64,000 bases of DNA from Methylomonas paludis (GTDB taxonomy: Bacteria; Pseudomonadota; Gammaproteobacteria; Methylococcales; Methylomonadaceae). Each line of letters starts with the position of its first letter. Within the stretch, counting starts at the first letter, position 1. Below, in pieces: positions 1-8,630 of this stretch. A program made the translations under genes and the position numbers. The notes beneath the pieces were generated by a model. The model was given only the letters and a program-made list of their open reading frames with translations, did not search any database and was not told where the DNA came from. The stretch spans positions 434,001-498,000 of the forward strand of contig NZ_CP073754.1 of NCBI RefSeq assembly GCF_018734325.1, read 5' to 3'.

Positions 1-1
1 T

Positions 2-259
2 GAACCTGCCGGCCATATTCCGGTTGAGGAAACCGACATTATGCTGCAACTGGTTGCTGCTGGACGTGGGGTTTGCCTGTTGCCGGAATGGCTGCTGGCG
101 GACAAATATGCCAAGCTAGGCTTGACCAGTCTGCGTTTTAGCGGCTTGCCGCTGACGAAAACCATGTATCTGGCCTGCCGGCACGAAGATGCCGAATTGG
201 AATACATGCAGTGGCTGATAAACCATGCCCGCACCGGGATAGCTACTACCCATGAATAG
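2..259 (+). CDS. LysR-family regulator, C-terminal part (MetR-like)
   Basis: The reading frame is open from base 2, so only the last 85 residues of a larger protein lie in the window. They read as the end of a LysR effector-binding domain, with the typical run 'LVAAGRGVCLLPEW' followed by a short strand and 'MYLACR'. This pattern is closest to MetR-type members, which sense homocysteine and control methionine synthesis; that subtype is my inference. The stop codon lies inside the first NrdR-like box of the following nrdAB operon, so the two transcription units abut. The DNA-binding half is outside the window. Confidence 0.75.
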   Translation, partial: EPAGHIPVEETDIMLQLVAAGRGVCLLPEWLLADKYAKLGLTSLRFSGLPLTKTMYLACRHEDAELEYMQWLINHARTGIATTHE

Positions 260-303
260 CTGTATATAGTGGTTATTGAAAAATATATCACAATATATAG
301 TTG
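257..303 (+). promoter_or_regulatory. Tandem NrdR-like boxes upstream of nrdAB
   Basis: Two 16-base sites, TAGCTGTATATAGTGG (257–272) and TCACAATATATAGTTG (288–303), resemble the NrdR consensus ACACWATATATWGTGT (about 11 and 13 of 16 matches). Their starts are 31 bases apart, the three-helical-turn spacing usual for NrdR box pairs. They end just before the -35 element at 311. NrdR is a zinc-finger/ATP-cone repressor of ribonucleotide reductase operons, so position and target both fit. The match is by eye. Confidence 0.7.
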
Positions 304-310
304 ATTGTGC

Positions 311-339
311 TTGACCTGCCCATTTGTCAGGCTTAGAAT
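311..339 (+). promoter_or_regulatory. sigma-70 promoter of the riboswitch–nrdAB transcript
   Basis: TTGACC (311–316) and TAGAAT (334–339) are separated by exactly 17 bases, a near-consensus sigma-70 promoter. Initiation would fall near 346, just before the first conserved element of the cobalamin riboswitch and just after the second NrdR-like box. Confidence 0.75.
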
Positions 340-350
340 CTCCCCCTGAG

Positions 351-536
351 ATGGTTCCCCAAAAGGGGATTAAAAGGGAATTCGGTCGGTCAATATGGGC
401 GCATTTAGCCCAGTTGCCGGTATACCGAAGCTGCCCCCGCAACTGTACTCGGTGAGTTTTTAGTCCTGCATGCCACTGGATAGTAATCCGGGAAGGCCGA
501 TTAAAGATTACGACCCGAAAGCCAGGAGACCTGCCT
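351..536 (+). promoter_or_regulatory. Cobalamin (B12) riboswitch
   Basis: The leader carries the conserved landmarks of the adenosylcobalamin riboswitch in order: the 5' P2/P3 strand with AAAAGGGAA (372–380), the B12-box core GCTGCCCCCGCAACTGTA (430–447), GCCACTG (472–478), CGGGAAGG (489–496), and the 3' element GACCCGAAAGCCAGGAGACC (512–531). It lies between a strong promoter and nrdA on the same strand. Riboswitches of this class normally switch their gene off when B12 is abundant. A short hairpin (ACGAC/GTCGT, 602–617) between riboswitch and start codon may be part of the expression platform. Confidence 0.95.
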
Positions 537-679
537 TCGTCAAACTTAGTCAACCAGGAGCGGGGTGCCTCCAAAGACGATGGTAAGCCTATCTGGGTCA
601 GACGACTTTTCTGTCGTTTAATGATCAAATCGACTACTCATCATTTTGCCACTCCCGTTCCCCAGCCGTGGAGTACCGC

Positions 680-3487
680 ATGCAATCAACCGCAGTCCGC
701 TCGTCTACCCGAACCATCAATGCCGCAGAACAAGCCAAAGTCTCTGTAACTATTGCCTATCAAGGTATTGAGGTGATACGCCGCAATCAGGCTGTGGTAG
801 TGTTTCAGCCGGAAAAAATCGGTATCGCCATTACCAAAGCATTTTTGGCTGTATCCGGCCCACAAGGCCAGACTTCCGCGCGTATTCGCGAGCAGGTCGC
901 GCATCTGACTTCCAGTGTGGTAGATGTATTAAGCAGGCGATTTCCAGGGGGTGGTACAGTACATATCGAAGATATACAGGATCAGGTGGAATTGGCCCTG
1001 ATGCGTTCCGGCGCTCACGATGTTGCTCGCGCCTATGTACTCTACCGGGAGCAACGTGCCGCGCAGCGCTTGATGGAAACGCCGCCACGGGTTGGTGTGG
1101 ATATAGCGCCGTTAATGGTCAGTGATGATGGGCAGCGCTTACCGCTGGATAATACCTTTTGGCTGGAATTATGCCGCGAAGCTTGCGCCGGATTGACCGA
1201 TGTGGACGCCGAGCAAGTTTGGACATTAACCCTGCAAAATCTTTATGACGGTATTCCGTTGTCGACTGTAGGTCAGGCTTTGGTGTTAGCGGCACGTACT
1301 TTGATCGAGCGCGAACCGGACTACGCAAAAGTTGCAGCGCGTTTGCTGCTGAATAATCTGCGTAAGGAAGTGCTGGGAGTTACATTGAAGCAGATACAGA
1401 TGACCGAATGCTATGCCGACAGCTTTTGTGAGTTTATCAGCGCCGGTGTCGCCGCAGAATTACTCGATTCGCGCTTGCTGGAATTTGATCTGCCCCGCTT
1501 AGGTCAGGTGTTAAATGCTGAACGCGATCTGCAATTCGACTATCTGGGCCTGCAAACCCTTTATGATCGTTATTTCCTGCACATAGACGACCGCCGCATC
1601 GAACTACCGCAATGTTTCTTTATGCGGGTGGCCATGGGCTTGGCCCTCCACGAAATTGACCGCGAGGCACGTGCTATCGAGTTTTACCACTTGTTGTCCA
1701 GCTTTGACTTCATGTGTTCGACACCTACACTATTCAACAGTGGTACTCGCCATCCCCAACTATCTTCCTGCTATTTGACTACCGTTAGCGACGATCTGGA
1801 AGACATCTATCAAGGTATTAAGGAAAATGCCTTATTACAAAAATACGCCGGAGGGTTGGGCAACGACTGGACCCCGGTGCGGGCGTTGGGTAGCCGGATC
1901 AAGGGTACTAATGGTCATAGTCAAGGTGTGATCCCGTTCCTGAAAGTGGTCAACGATACCGCCGTTGCCGTTAATCAGGGCGGCAAGCGTAAGGGTGCGG
2001 TATGCGCCTATCTGGAAAACTGGCATTTGGATTTCGAGGAGTTTCTGGATTTGCGGAAAAATACCGGTGACGAACGTCGCCGCACCCATGATATGAATAC
2101 TGCCGCCTGGATCTCCGATCTATTCATGCAACGCGTGCAAAATAATGGATTATGGACCTTGTTTTCGCCGGTTGATGTCCCTGATTTGCACGAGAAATTC
2201 GGCCCAGCTTTCGAAGCAGCCTATTGCGACTACGAAGCCAGAGCCGGGCGCGGCGAAATCAAACTGCACAAGCAGATTAGTGCCGTGCAATTATGGCGCA
2301 AGATGTTGACCATGCTGTTTGAGACCGGCCATCCCTGGCTCACCTTTAAGGATGCCTGTAATCTGCGTTCACCGCAGCAGCATGCCGGGGTCATCCACAG
2401 CTCAAATCTGTGCACGGAAATTACCCTGAATACTTCTACCGACGAAACAGCGGTGTGTAATCTGGGTTCGGTTAATCTGCCGGCCCATTTAATTGAGCGG
2501 GACGGCGTTTGGCAACTGGATGAGACCAAGCTGCAACACACCATCAGCACCGCAATGCGCATGCTCGACAATGTCATTGATATCAATTTTTACGCTACGC
2601 CCAAGGCCCGCAAGGCCAACTTGCGCCATCGTCCGCTTGGTCTGGGTATGATGGGATTCGCCGACTGCCTGCAACGCATGGGGTTGGCGTATGCCAGTGA
2701 CGCAGCGGTGACATTTGCCGATTGCTCGGCTGAGCTGCTTTGTTATTTTGCCTACTGGGCTTCGTCGGAACTGGCCGAGCAACGTGGTCGTTACAGCAGT
2801 TTTGCCGGCAGTCTCTGGCAGCAGGGCATCCTGCCGCTGGATAGTCTGGACCGGCTGGCTGAGGCACGCAGCGGCAGGCTGGAAATGGATCGCAGTACCA
2901 GCCTGGATTGGGACAAGCTTAGACAGCGGATAATGCAAGTCGGTATGCGTAATTCCAATTGCGTAGCCATTGCGCCGACCGCTACCATAGCCAATATCGT
3001 CGGTGTGTCGGCCTCCATTGAGCCCATCTACCAAAATATCTATGTCAAATCCAATCTGTCCGGCGAATTTACCGTAGTCAACGCGGCGTTGGTAAGCGAG
3101 TTGAAGCGGCTGGATTTATGGGATGAAGTCATGATCGCAGACCTAAAATACTTCGATGGCTCCCTAGCCGCCATTGACCGGATTCCCGACTCTATCAAAG
3201 CCCGTTACGCTACCGCCTTCGAAATCGATGCCGAGTGGCTGATCGAAGCTGCCGCCCGTCGCCAGAAATGGATCGATCAATCACAATCGCTAAACCTTTA
3301 TGTGGCTGAAGCCTCTGGGAAAAAGTTGGACAGCTTATATGTTCTGGCTTGGTTGCGTGGTTTGAAAACCACCTATTACTTACGCACTCTGGGGGCGACG
3401 GCAATGGAAAAAACCGCTGCCGAAAGTAGCGAAGCTGTCGGTCTGGCTTGTGCGATTACCAATCCGGACTGTGAGGTTTGTCAATGA
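680..3487 (+). CDS. nrdA: Ribonucleoside-diphosphate reductase class Ia, alpha subunit
   Basis: Large catalytic subunit of the aerobic, oxygen-dependent ribonucleotide reductase; it reduces NDPs to dNDPs with NrdB. The N-terminus has an ATP-cone (about residues 30–120) for allosteric control and a second, degenerate cone-like stretch after it. The catalytic loop 'NLCTEI' places the radical cysteine at C578, the tyrosine pair Y899–Y900 of the radical path is present, and the tail ends in CEVCQ, the shuttle cysteines for thioredoxin/glutaredoxin. I chose ATG 680 because GGAG lies 6 bases upstream; the alternative GTG at 668 has no ribosome site. The 3' end overlaps nrdB (ATGA). At 935 residues it matches the longer Pseudomonas-type NrdA. 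Confidence 0.96.
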   Translation: MQSTAVRSSTRTINAAEQAKVSVTIAYQGIEVIRRNQAVVVFQPEKIGIAITKAFLAVSGPQGQTSARIREQVAHLTSSVVDVLSRRFPGGGTVHIEDIQDQVELALMRSGAHDVARAYVLYREQRAAQRLMETPPRVGVDIAPLMVSDDGQRLPLDNTFWLELCREACAGLTDVDAEQVWTLTLQNLYDGIPLSTVGQALVLAARTLIEREPDYAKVAARLLLNNLRKEVLGVTLKQIQMTECYADSFCEFISAGVAAELLDSRLLEFDLPRLGQVLNAERDLQFDYLGLQTLYDRYFLHIDDRRIELPQCFFMRVAMGLALHEIDREARAIEFYHLLSSFDFMCSTPTLFNSGTRHPQLSSCYLTTVSDDLEDIYQGIKENALLQKYAGGLGNDWTPVRALGSRIKGTNGHSQGVIPFLKVVNDTAVAVNQGGKRKGAVCAYLENWHLDFEEFLDLRKNTGDERRRTHDMNTAAWISDLFMQRVQNNGLWTLFSPVDVPDLHEKFGPAFEAAYCDYEARAGRGEIKLHKQISAVQLWRKMLTMLFETGHPWLTFKDACNLRSPQQHAGVIHSSNLCTEITLNTSTDETAVCNLGSVNLPAHLIERDGVWQLDETKLQHTISTAMRMLDNVIDINFYATPKARKANLRHRPLGLGMMGFADCLQRMGLAYASDAAVTFADCSAELLCYFAYWASSELAEQRGRYSSFAGSLWQQGILPLDSLDRLAEARSGRLEMDRSTSLDWDKLRQRIMQVGMRNSNCVAIAPTATIANIVGVSASIEPIYQNIYVKSNLSGEFTVVNAALVSELKRLDLWDEVMIADLKYFDGSLAAIDRIPDSIKARYATAFEIDAEWLIEAAARRQKWIDQSQSLNLYVAEASGKKLDSLYVLAWLRGLKTTYYLRTLGATAMEKTAAESSEAVGLACAITNPDCEVCQ

Positions 3488-4578
3488 AACCACTAAGCAT
3501 TTTCGATGACTGGGATAATGTGAGTGCGCAGCCTGAGGATAGCGCAGCGAATGATGCAATCAGTATACTTGCATCCATGCCGATAGACGCTGAGCACAAA
3601 CGGGTAGTCAACGGTCGAGCCGATATCAATCAGCTGGCACCGTTCAAATATCCCTGGGCCTGGTCGTTTTTCCTGAATGCCAACAGCAATCACTGGACAC
3701 CGCTGGAAATCTCCATGGCCCAGGATGTGCACGATTATCAGCATAAACTGAATCCGGCAGAGCAGCATTTGTTCCAAAATGTACTAGCCTACCTGACCAC
3801 CTCAGACATTTTGGCGATGCGTAATATCGGCTTGGCGGTGATGGAAAAAATGAGTGCTCCGGAACTGCAAATCTATCAGGCCCGTCAAGTTTATGAAGAA
3901 GCATTACACACCTGGACCTACCAGCACTGTATCGAAACCCTGGGTCTGGATCAACGGGAAATTTATAATCGTTATCGGGTCGTGCCGGAAATTCACGCCA
4001 AAATTGCGCTGGCTAACCGACGGCTTAACGGTGTACTGCAAGCAAACCGGCCCTTGAGTGACCGCGATGCATTGCACGATTTTGCCTTGGCCTATTTGTT
4101 TTTTGCCGCAGTATTTGAAGGCTGCTGGTTTTATAACGGCTTTAGTCCAATCTTTGCCTTACAACGTCGTGGTCTGATGAAAGGTACTGCTGAGCAGTTG
4201 CAATACATCATGCGTGACGAAGTGCTGCATTGTGCATTCGGCATCCGGGTGGTTAAGCAATTGCTGGAAGAAGAAAATTTGCAACTAGACCCCAGCGCAA
4301 TCAAACTCATGTGGGAAGAAGCCGAGGCTGCTGAAGTAGCTTATGCCGGCTATATTCTGCGTGAGCCTATCCTGGGATACAACGCCACTTTGCATATCGA
4401 GCAGTTTCGCTATATCGCCAACCGTCGCGCCCGGCAACTGGGATGGCCGGAACCGTTTCCCGGTGCCGGCAATGTGTTGCCCTGGCTGGACGAACAGGCG
4501 AATCTGCGCAAGGAAAAAAACTTTTTCGAAACCAGGGTAACCGAGTATCAGGTGGGAGGAGCGCTGGTCTGGGAATAA
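3484..4578 (+). CDS. nrdB: Ribonucleoside-diphosphate reductase class Ia, beta subunit
   Basis: Diiron-tyrosyl-radical subunit that generates the radical used by NrdA. Iron ligands E139 and H142 and the radical tyrosine Y146 occur in the E-x-x-H-x-x-x-Y pattern; later ligands are in 'FEGCW' and 'DEVLH'. The presence of the tyrosine argues for a conventional class Ia beta subunit rather than a class Ic type. The start is ATG 3484, overlapping the nrdA stop as ATGA, with GAGG 7 bases upstream; an in-frame TTG at 3478 is less likely. Translational coupling with nrdA would keep the subunits in balance. Length 364 residues. Confidence 0.96.
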   Translation: MKPLSIFDDWDNVSAQPEDSAANDAISILASMPIDAEHKRVVNGRADINQLAPFKYPWAWSFFLNANSNHWTPLEISMAQDVHDYQHKLNPAEQHLFQNVLAYLTTSDILAMRNIGLAVMEKMSAPELQIYQARQVYEEALHTWTYQHCIETLGLDQREIYNRYRVVPEIHAKIALANRRLNGVLQANRPLSDRDALHDFALAYLFFAAVFEGCWFYNGFSPIFALQRRGLMKGTAEQLQYIMRDEVLHCAFGIRVVKQLLEEENLQLDPSAIKLMWEEAEAAEVAYAGYILREPILGYNATLHIEQFRYIANRRARQLGWPEPFPGAGNVLPWLDEQANLRKEKNFFETRVTEYQVGGALVWE

Positions 4579-4732
4579 GAAAATAATCTAGAGGGTCGAA
4601 GCACTTTATACTAAACTGAAGGTAATGTTTTATAGCAATATCAGTCTTTTGATAGCGCTAAATTCGCGCATGGGTAACTGCTGATTTAAACTTGCTTACT
4701 TCAGGCTTGGGGTTAGCCAAAAATTTATGGAT

Positions 4733-6115
4733 TTATTTACACTTCAAATTATATTTCTGTACCCGGTAACGTAAGGTCTCCCGGGTAGTACCCAGCATTC
4801 TTGCGGCGGCGGTGACGTTTTCATCGGTACGATTCAGCACTTCCTGAATTAAATACTTTTCCATATCCTGCAGACTCAGACTGCCGTCCAGCGGCAGGAA
4901 AATCCCGTTTTCAACCTGCGGTAGTGATGGTTTGCTGGAAATATTAGGCAGTTGCAACCATTGATCAGGAAAGTTTTCATCCGTCGCCAGCAGTACGCAG
5001 CGCTCCAGCACATTACGTAATTCGCGAACATTGCCTGGCCAATCGTAGCGTTTTAGATTATCCCAGGTTTGTTGGGAAATATGGCTGACGTTTTTCGCCG
5101 ATTTACGGTTGCTGTCGGCGATAAACAAAGGAACCAGTTCTTCCAAATCCTGCTTGCGCTCCCGTAATGGCGGCACCCGCAAACTCATGATATTCAAACG
5201 ATGATATAAATCACTGCGGAACTGGCCTTGTTCAACTTTTTGGGCCAGATTCAGGTTGGTAGCGGCAATAATTTGCACATCAATGCTGATTTCTGTTTCC
5301 CCCCCCAGACGACGGATGCGAAAATCCTCCACTGCTTTCAGTAACTTGGTCTGTAAATCCAGATCCATTTCGCCGATTTCATCCAGAAATAAGGTGCCGG
5401 TATGGGCTTGCTCAAACAGACCACGATGTCGCTTCTTAGCGCCGGTAAATGCCCCTGCTTCATAACCAAACAATTCCGATTCCAACAATTCTCTGGGTAA
5501 TGCCGCACAATTGATTTCCACCAGTGGTGCCTGAGCACGGCTCCCGGTAGAATGGAGGATGCGGGCAATCAAGCCTTTACCTGAACCGGTTTCTCCACTG
5601 ATAATCAGGCTGGAAAAAGGTACCTTGGCCATTTGCGCAATCATACTGCGCAAAGCCGTGGCTGGTGGGCTGCTGCCTATCAAGGCATCAAGAGTATGTC
5701 GGCTGTTTTGTGCGGCCGTTTGTTGCTGAACGCGACGCTGGGCTCTGGCACTGCGTGCCGCCCCTTCCACCAGCAGATTCAGGCGTTCCAGCTCACAGGG
5801 TTTTTCGATGAAATCATAAGCACCCAGGCGTACCGCTCGCACCGAGTCGGCGACACTACCGTAACCGGTCAGGAACACCCATTCACTGCTGCTGATTTTG
5901 TTTTTCAGATTCTCCAGCAAATCTAGAGTGTTGCCGTCTGGCAAATTCATATCAGACAGCACTACCAGCGGGTCAATTTCCTGTTTTGATAGATGCGATT
6001 CCGCCTGCCTGATAGTCTGGGCGATGGTTACTTCCCAGCCGCGTTTGCTAAAAAATCGAGCCAGTTCAGTGCCCAACAGCAGTTCGTCTTCAATTATTAA
6101 TAATGTGTCAGCCAT
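4733..6115 (-). CDS. Sigma-54-dependent response regulator (NtrC type)
   Basis: Three-domain transcription activator of 460 residues. The receiver domain has the phosphoacceptor D55 in 'VVLSDMNLPDG'. The AAA+ domain has Walker A 'GETGSGKG' (174–181), the sigma-54 contact loop GAFTGA (221–226) and Walker B 'LFLDEIGE' (242–249). A Fis-type helix-turn-helix closes the protein ('AAARMLGTTRETLRYRV'). It is the third gene of a minus-strand operon: histidine kinase (8594–7158), cation diffusion facilitator, then this gene 8 bases later. The layout suggests it is the partner of that kinase and acts at sigma-54 promoters, perhaps for metal homeostasis as ZraR does; that role is inferred. Confidence 0.93.
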   Translation of the reverse strand: MADTLLIIEDELLLGTELARFFSKRGWEVTIAQTIRQAESHLSKQEIDPLVVLSDMNLPDGNTLDLLENLKNKISSSEWVFLTGYGSVADSVRAVRLGAYDFIEKPCELERLNLLVEGAARSARAQRRVQQQTAAQNSRHTLDALIGSSPPATALRSMIAQMAKVPFSSLIISGETGSGKGLIARILHSTGSRAQAPLVEINCAALPRELLESELFGYEAGAFTGAKKRHRGLFEQAHTGTLFLDEIGEMDLDLQTKLLKAVEDFRIRRLGGETEISIDVQIIAATNLNLAQKVEQGQFRSDLYHRLNIMSLRVPPLRERKQDLEELVPLFIADSNRKSAKNVSHISQQTWDNLKRYDWPGNVRELRNVLERCVLLATDENFPDQWLQLPNISSKPSLPQVENGIFLPLDGSLSLQDMEKYLIQEVLNRTDENVTAAARMLGTTRETLRYRVQKYNLKCK

Positions 6116-6123
6116 ATATTTAA

Positions 6124-7065
6124 TCAGTGATCCCAGGATGCAAGATCTTCAATAGGTTCAAGATGGGTATCAATATCGATATTGTTAAAGATAAACTTGA
6201 TTTGCCCTTCTATGTTTTCCACAAAATCATGGCCTTGTTTTACAGTCCAATCGCCCGGTACCAAAATATGTACCGACATAAACCGCCGGGTACCAGCATA
6301 GCGAGTGCGCAGGGCGTGATAAGTGATATGTTCGCTGGCGGCAAATTTGTCTAATATTTCCACAATAGCCGTCAATTCTTCTTGTGATAAGGCGGCATCC
6401 ATCAATCCGGAAATAGTGCGGCGGATTAAATGCAGTCCCGCCCCAAAAATATTAAGTGCGACCAGAAAAGCAATAATCGGATCAAGAATTTCCCAGCTGT
6501 TCAGGCCTAATTGCTGGGCAATTTTTAAAGTCGCCGTAAAATGATTGCCTGCCGAAATGATGGCAATGCCTAGCAGTACCCCGACTGTGGTCCAGACATC
6601 GGTCATTAAATGCTTGCCGTCAGCTTCCAGCGTGATCGAGCGATGGCGTTTGCCGGTACTGATTAAAATACGCGCAACAAACAAATTAATCAGTGAGGCA
6701 AATACCGAGATAGCAATCCCGATATCCAGTTTCTGCAAAGGCTGTAGTGCAAACAGGCGCTCCCAGGCTGTCCAGATAATGCTGAAAGCAGCCAGCAATA
6801 TCATGATGCCTTCTGCGCCACTGGAAAAATATTCAATTTTCTCATGACCGTAAGTATGGCGGTCATCAGGTGGGCGGGCGGCAATGCTAAGCACAATTAA
6901 CATGATAATAGCCGCTATCAGATTAATAACCGATTCCAGGGCATCGGACAACAAGCCAACCGAATTCGTCAACCAGTAAGCGTAACTTTTTAAGGCGATT
7001 GTGAATATTGCTGCCAGTAGTGATAACCAGCCGTAAAATGTCAGCGATGTTGGTTTGGTATTCAT
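6124..7065 (-). CDS. Cation diffusion facilitator (CDF) family transporter
   Basis: Inner-membrane divalent metal/proton antiporter of the FieF/ZitB/CzcD superfamily, 313 residues. Several hydrophobic segments fill the first 210 residues, with the CDF metal-site pattern around 'SDALESVINL' and the matching 'DHK/DGKHLMTD' type helix ('EADGKHLMTDVW'). A cytoplasmic C-terminal domain follows, with histidines in 'HVHILVPG'-like strands. I chose ATG 7065 rather than the more distal 7128 because the family alignment begins near 'FYGWLSLLAA'. It sits between the genes of a two-component system, 8 bases before the regulator. Exported metal cannot be told from sequence; Zn, Fe, Co or Mn are all possible. 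Confidence 0.9.
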   Translation of the reverse strand: MNTKPTSLTFYGWLSLLAAIFTIALKSYAYWLTNSVGLLSDALESVINLIAAIIMLIVLSIAARPPDDRHTYGHEKIEYFSSGAEGIMILLAAFSIIWTAWERLFALQPLQKLDIGIAISVFASLINLFVARILISTGKRHRSITLEADGKHLMTDVWTTVGVLLGIAIISAGNHFTATLKIAQQLGLNSWEILDPIIAFLVALNIFGAGLHLIRRTISGLMDAALSQEELTAIVEILDKFAASEHITYHALRTRYAGTRRFMSVHILVPGDWTVKQGHDFVENIEGQIKFIFNNIDIDTHLEPIEDLASWDH

Positions 7066-7157
7066 TAAACAAAAATCGGTTGCATGGCAGAGTGATAGTC
7101 TATCCAACCCTGGCCGGTCTGTCTGCATAAACCTATTGGGTCGGTAGTATAGCGGCG

Positions 7158-8594
7158 TTAGGCATTGAGCATAGGCAAGCTGAAAGTCACCTGAGCATGG
7201 CCTTGAACTGTATTTTGCAGATGTAGATGACCATGATGGTCTTTGACAAAGCGTTGCACCATCGCCAAGCCCAGACCAGTGCCACCATCCTTCAGGCTTA
7301 CAAAAGGCCGGATGCCGTGTTTCAGTACTTCGGCATTAAAACCCGGGCCGGTGTCGGTAATGGTCATTATCAATTTGTTATGCTCGCTACTGGCTGTTAC
7401 ATTTACTGCACCGCTATTCTGGGCAATGGCTTGAATAGAGTTCAGTAATAAATTCAGTAACATTTGCCGAAATTCACTTTCCGGTAAAAAAACCTGCAGA
7501 TGAGGCGTTACATCACAACTGAATTTAATATTTTCTTGGGCCTGAAATTTAAGCAGCATCAGTAATTCGTCCAGCAATTGGCGGACATCAATTTTTTGCG
7601 ATGACTCTGCGCTGCTGCGAGCAGAGGCCAGTAAATCGTTTAAATTCCGGGTTAGCCGCTTGACTTCCCGGTATACCATTTGCATTCTCTCGCTGAGTTC
7701 AACATCCACACATTCCTGCAGCATGTTTTCCAGTGCCAATTGAATGCTGGCTAAAGGGTTACGCAATTCATGAGCAGTACTGGCCGCCAATTCCGCCAAG
7801 GCGGCCAGTCGTTCCGCTTTTGCCAGTTGCTGGCTTTGCTCAAGTAAAGCGTGGCTGGTTTCCCGCACTTTATACTCAAGAGCCTTGGTGTGATCCAGAT
7901 GTTCCTGCTCCAGTTCCAGCAGGCGCGATACCAAATGGTTATAGCGGTCGAACAGCGAGTGTAATAAAGGGTCAGAGGTATCACGTTCTATCGGCTTCAT
8001 TTCTCCTTCCGCCAAGCCGGAAAGTAATTCCTTTAAAGAATCCATAGGCTCCAGGACATTGGTTTTGAAGAAGTAATGGCCAATCCAGAATAACAGCAAG
8101 GGTAAAATCATCGCTAACTGTAACTCAAGTTTGCTGTCGTTTTTAACATTGACCAGCAGGTTTTCTTCTTCCGATGCCTGTTTATCCAGTACCTGCTCTA
8201 TCAATTCCAGCGCATGCATCATGCTGGGCTGATCCTCGGGCTGAGCTTTGGTAAACACATTGCGGACATTGTTTAAATCAAACGGTGTCGAAAAAGCGTT
8301 GTTATGCGATTTTAGAATTTCAATCAACTGGTTTTGAATATTGGCAATATCGGTTTGTTGGGATTTATCGCTATCTTTTCGTGATGAGAGAGTCAGTTGC
8401 AATTGCAATAACTCGAAAATAGTTTTTTCCAGATGACGGCCACGATCTATATCGCGTTCAATGGTATGAATGCGTTGCCCGTTAACCCAGGTTAACCGGC
8501 CTATTGCCAGTAGCTCGCCGATGACCAGCAAGCCCAGCACAAAGCTGACAAAGATGACGGGACGAAACAGCAGTTGGCGCATGGTTGGCTTCAT
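7158..8594 (-). CDS. Sensor histidine kinase, HAMP-containing
   Basis: Membrane sensor kinase of 478 residues. TM1 is about 11–33, a periplasmic helical sensor region about 34–157, TM2 about 158–176, then a HAMP-like segment and a coiled coil. The HisKA box 'STAHELRNPLASI' has phosphoacceptor H275; N box 'LLLNSIQAIA', G1 'DTGPGF' and G2 'GGTGLGLAM' follow. ATG 8594 is preceded by AAGGA at good spacing, better than the distal ATG at 8630. It heads the operon containing a CDF transporter and a sigma-54 regulator. The periplasmic region is charged and helical with no obvious cysteine or histidine cluster, so a metal ligand is not proven. Confidence 0.92.
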   Translation of the reverse strand: MKPTMRQLLFRPVIFVSFVLGLLVIGELLAIGRLTWVNGQRIHTIERDIDRGRHLEKTIFELLQLQLTLSSRKDSDKSQQTDIANIQNQLIEILKSHNNAFSTPFDLNNVRNVFTKAQPEDQPSMMHALELIEQVLDKQASEEENLLVNVKNDSKLELQLAMILPLLLFWIGHYFFKTNVLEPMDSLKELLSGLAEGEMKPIERDTSDPLLHSLFDRYNHLVSRLLELEQEHLDHTKALEYKVRETSHALLEQSQQLAKAERLAALAELAASTAHELRNPLASIQLALENMLQECVDVELSERMQMVYREVKRLTRNLNDLLASARSSAESSQKIDVRQLLDELLMLLKFQAQENIKFSCDVTPHLQVFLPESEFRQMLLNLLLNSIQAIAQNSGAVNVTASSEHNKLIMTITDTGPGFNAEVLKHGIRPFVSLKDGGTGLGLAMVQRFVKDHHGHLHLQNTVQGHAQVTFSLPMLNA

Positions 8595-8630
8595 AATCCT
8601 TAAGTAACAGCGGTATGTAAAGCGTTGCAC

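Noticed and set aside
116-628. A 170-codon minus-strand frame across the LysR end and the riboswitch.
   Set aside because: It covers the conserved cobalamin riboswitch and nrdAB promoter on the other strand and shows no protein-family features.
668-679. GTG 668 as the nrdA start.
   Set aside because: ATG 680 has a GGAG site at ideal spacing; the GTG has none.
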